Part shown: positions 63,229-64,000 of the stretch, in pieces
How positions within the stretch are numbered: the first letter of the stretch is position 1
Layout: each line of letters opens with the position of its first letter
Origin: CAG-877 sp963645945
Lineage (GTDB): Bacteria > Bacillota_I > Bacilli_A > RF39 > UBA660
Direction: 5' to 3'
Assembly (NCBI GenBank): GCA_963645945.1
Contig: CAVIUA010000024.1
Span: forward strand, 1 to 64,000
DNA: 64,000 bases
Notes under the pieces: model-generated
The model's input: only the letters and a program-made list of their open reading frames with translations
Database searches by the model: none
What the model was told of the DNA's origin: nothing
Position numbers and translations under genes: made by a program

Positions 63229-64000
63229 ATGGCATTAAAATACAACGAGTCATCAATAAAAATACTAGAAGGATTAGAAGCAGTAAGAAAAAGACCTGGT
63301 ATGTACATTGGTTCAACCGATAAACGAGGATTACATCACTTGGTATGGGAAATTGTTGATAACGCAATAGATGAGGCCATTAATGGATTTGGTGATTACA
63401 TAAAAGTAACTATTCATAAAGATAAATCTGTAAGTGTTGAGGACCATGGACGTGGAGTTCCAACAGGAATGCATGAATCGGGTAAATCAACACCAGAAGT
63501 AATATATACAGTACTACATGCTGGTGGTAAATTTGAAAGTGATGGCTACAAAGTTTCAGGCGGATTACATGGCGTTGGTAGTAGTGTCGTTAATGCTTTA
63601 TCAAAATGGATGGAAGTAACTATTAAAAGGGATAAGAAAGAACACTATATCCGTTTTGAAAACGGGGGTAAAGTTGCTGTACCTTTAAAAGAAATAGGCA
63701 CATCTAATAAAACTGGAACAACAGTTAGATTTTTACCAGATGATGAAATCTTTACAGCAACAAATTTTTCATATACAACCATCTGCGAAAGAATGCAAGA
63801 AAGTGCTTATCTTTTAAAAGGAATAACTATCGAAGTCGTTGATGAAGAAGATGAAAGAAATGCTAAATTCCATTACGAAAGAGGAATTGAAGAATTTGTA
63901 GAAGAAATAAACAAAGGAAAAAATATTCTTCACAAAGTATTGTTTCTTTCAGGTGTAAAAGAAAAAATAGAAGTAGAAATTGCTATGCAATATACTGATT
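63229..64000 (+). CDS. parE: DNA topoisomerase IV subunit B, N-terminal part
   Basis: About 257 residues are present before the right edge cuts the frame. The GHKL ATPase shows LEGLEAVRKRPGMYIGSTD, 'EIVDNAIDEA', 'EDHGRGVPTGMHESGKSTPE' and 'GGLHGVGSSVVNALS'. The GRGxPTGMH form and GYKVSGG point to ParE rather than GyrB (GRGIPVGIH), though this is not absolute. TAGGAGTGAT precedes ATG 63229. parC probably follows outside the window. Confidence 0.92.
   Translation, partial: MALKYNESSIKILEGLEAVRKRPGMYIGSTDKRGLHHLVWEIVDNAIDEAINGFGDYIKVTIHKDKSVSVEDHGRGVPTGMHESGKSTPEVIYTVLHAGGKFESDGYKVSGGLHGVGSSVVNALSKWMEVTIKRDKKEHYIRFENGGKVAVPLKEIGTSNKTGTTVRFLPDDEIFTATNFSYTTICERMQESAYLLKGITIEVVDEEDERNAKFHYERGIEEFVEEINKGKNILHKVLFLSGVKEKIEVEIAMQYTD

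Noticed and set aside
63074..63367. Minus-strand 97-residue frame over the parE promoter
   Set aside because: It is antisense to parE and to the preceding terminator and promoter and lacks any recognisable feature.
1..64000. Mycoplasma code (TGA read as Trp)
   Set aside because: TGA ends several well-defined genes directly before ribosome sites of the next gene (1289, 55504), and conserved Trp residues are TGG.
1..64000. CRISPR arrays, tRNA and rRNA genes
   Set aside because: No regularly spaced repeats of 25-40 bases and no cloverleaf-like GC-rich stretch with a TTCGA arm were seen by eye; a covariance search was not possible.

Overview
The window looks like the chromosome of a very AT-rich, low-GC Gram-positive bacterium. 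The best fit is an uncultured, small-genome gut Bacilli lineage (RF39/'Mollicutes-like'); this is an inference from gene content, not from a marker search. It has AddAB, Bacilli-type DnaB initiator, Prp protease with an N-terminally extended L27, YqfQ-like protein, ComGB/PilD and HelD. TGA is used as a stop (for example at 1289-1291 and 55504-55506) and Trp is TGG, so the code is standard and not the Mycoplasma code. Almost all genes are on the + strand. Extended -10 promoters (TGnTATAAT), short Rho-independent hairpins and a GGTGAT type of Shine-Dalgarno are common.

Layout. 1-1505: C-terminus of an unknown gene, a TasA-like membrane protein, yceD and rpmF. 1558-6983: addB-like and addA recombination nuclease. 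7161-13474: two very large exported proteins sharing modules, with an E2 acyltransferase remnant between them. 13601-18348: dinG with two uncharacterised partners, one with a RelE-like C-terminus. 18351-20757: L21 leader, rplU, prp, rpmA, obgE. 20771-30217: an EEP phosphatase, an HPt-receiver protein, yebC, ruvAB-queA-tgt, and comGB/pilD-like genes. 30274-36224: dnaB, an HD protein, CBS-pyrophosphatase, uppP, a ZIP transporter and a CmpB-like membrane protein. 36311-44890: methyltransferase, a broken CYTH gene, a small kinase, an acyltransferase, a hybrid histidine kinase, phosphomannomutase, and a second (frameshifted) CYTH gene between two paralogues of an unknown family. 45063-49717: HelD with a structured leader, a SpoVB-like flippase, and an anchored acidic protein. 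49715-58699: a block of about 8.9 kb bounded by 85-bp direct repeats. 58734-64000: lipoprotein, mtaB, recD2, a 51-aa membrane peptide and the start of parE.

Strongest leads. (1) Ribosomal protein L32 carries an N-terminal extension ending KLDIQMFA, almost the same as the KLDIQLFA of L27 that Prp removes. Prp is encoded in the same window, so L32 is probably a second Prp-processed ribosomal protein. (2) The repeat-bounded block at 49.7-58.7 kb encodes a transglutaminase-like protein (C69-H108-D124), a second HelD, two histidine-phosphatase domains and three glycosyltransferase domains, with no integrase. It looks like a recently gained, undescribed pathway. (3) The dinG operon encodes a RelE-like fusion protein and a helical protein with faint mTERF-like repeats. 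(4) The first helD has a 5' leader that can fold as a pseudoknot around a hairpin. Three genes (E2 remnant and both CYTH genes) are decayed or frameshifted; assembly error must be excluded for the CYTH pair.
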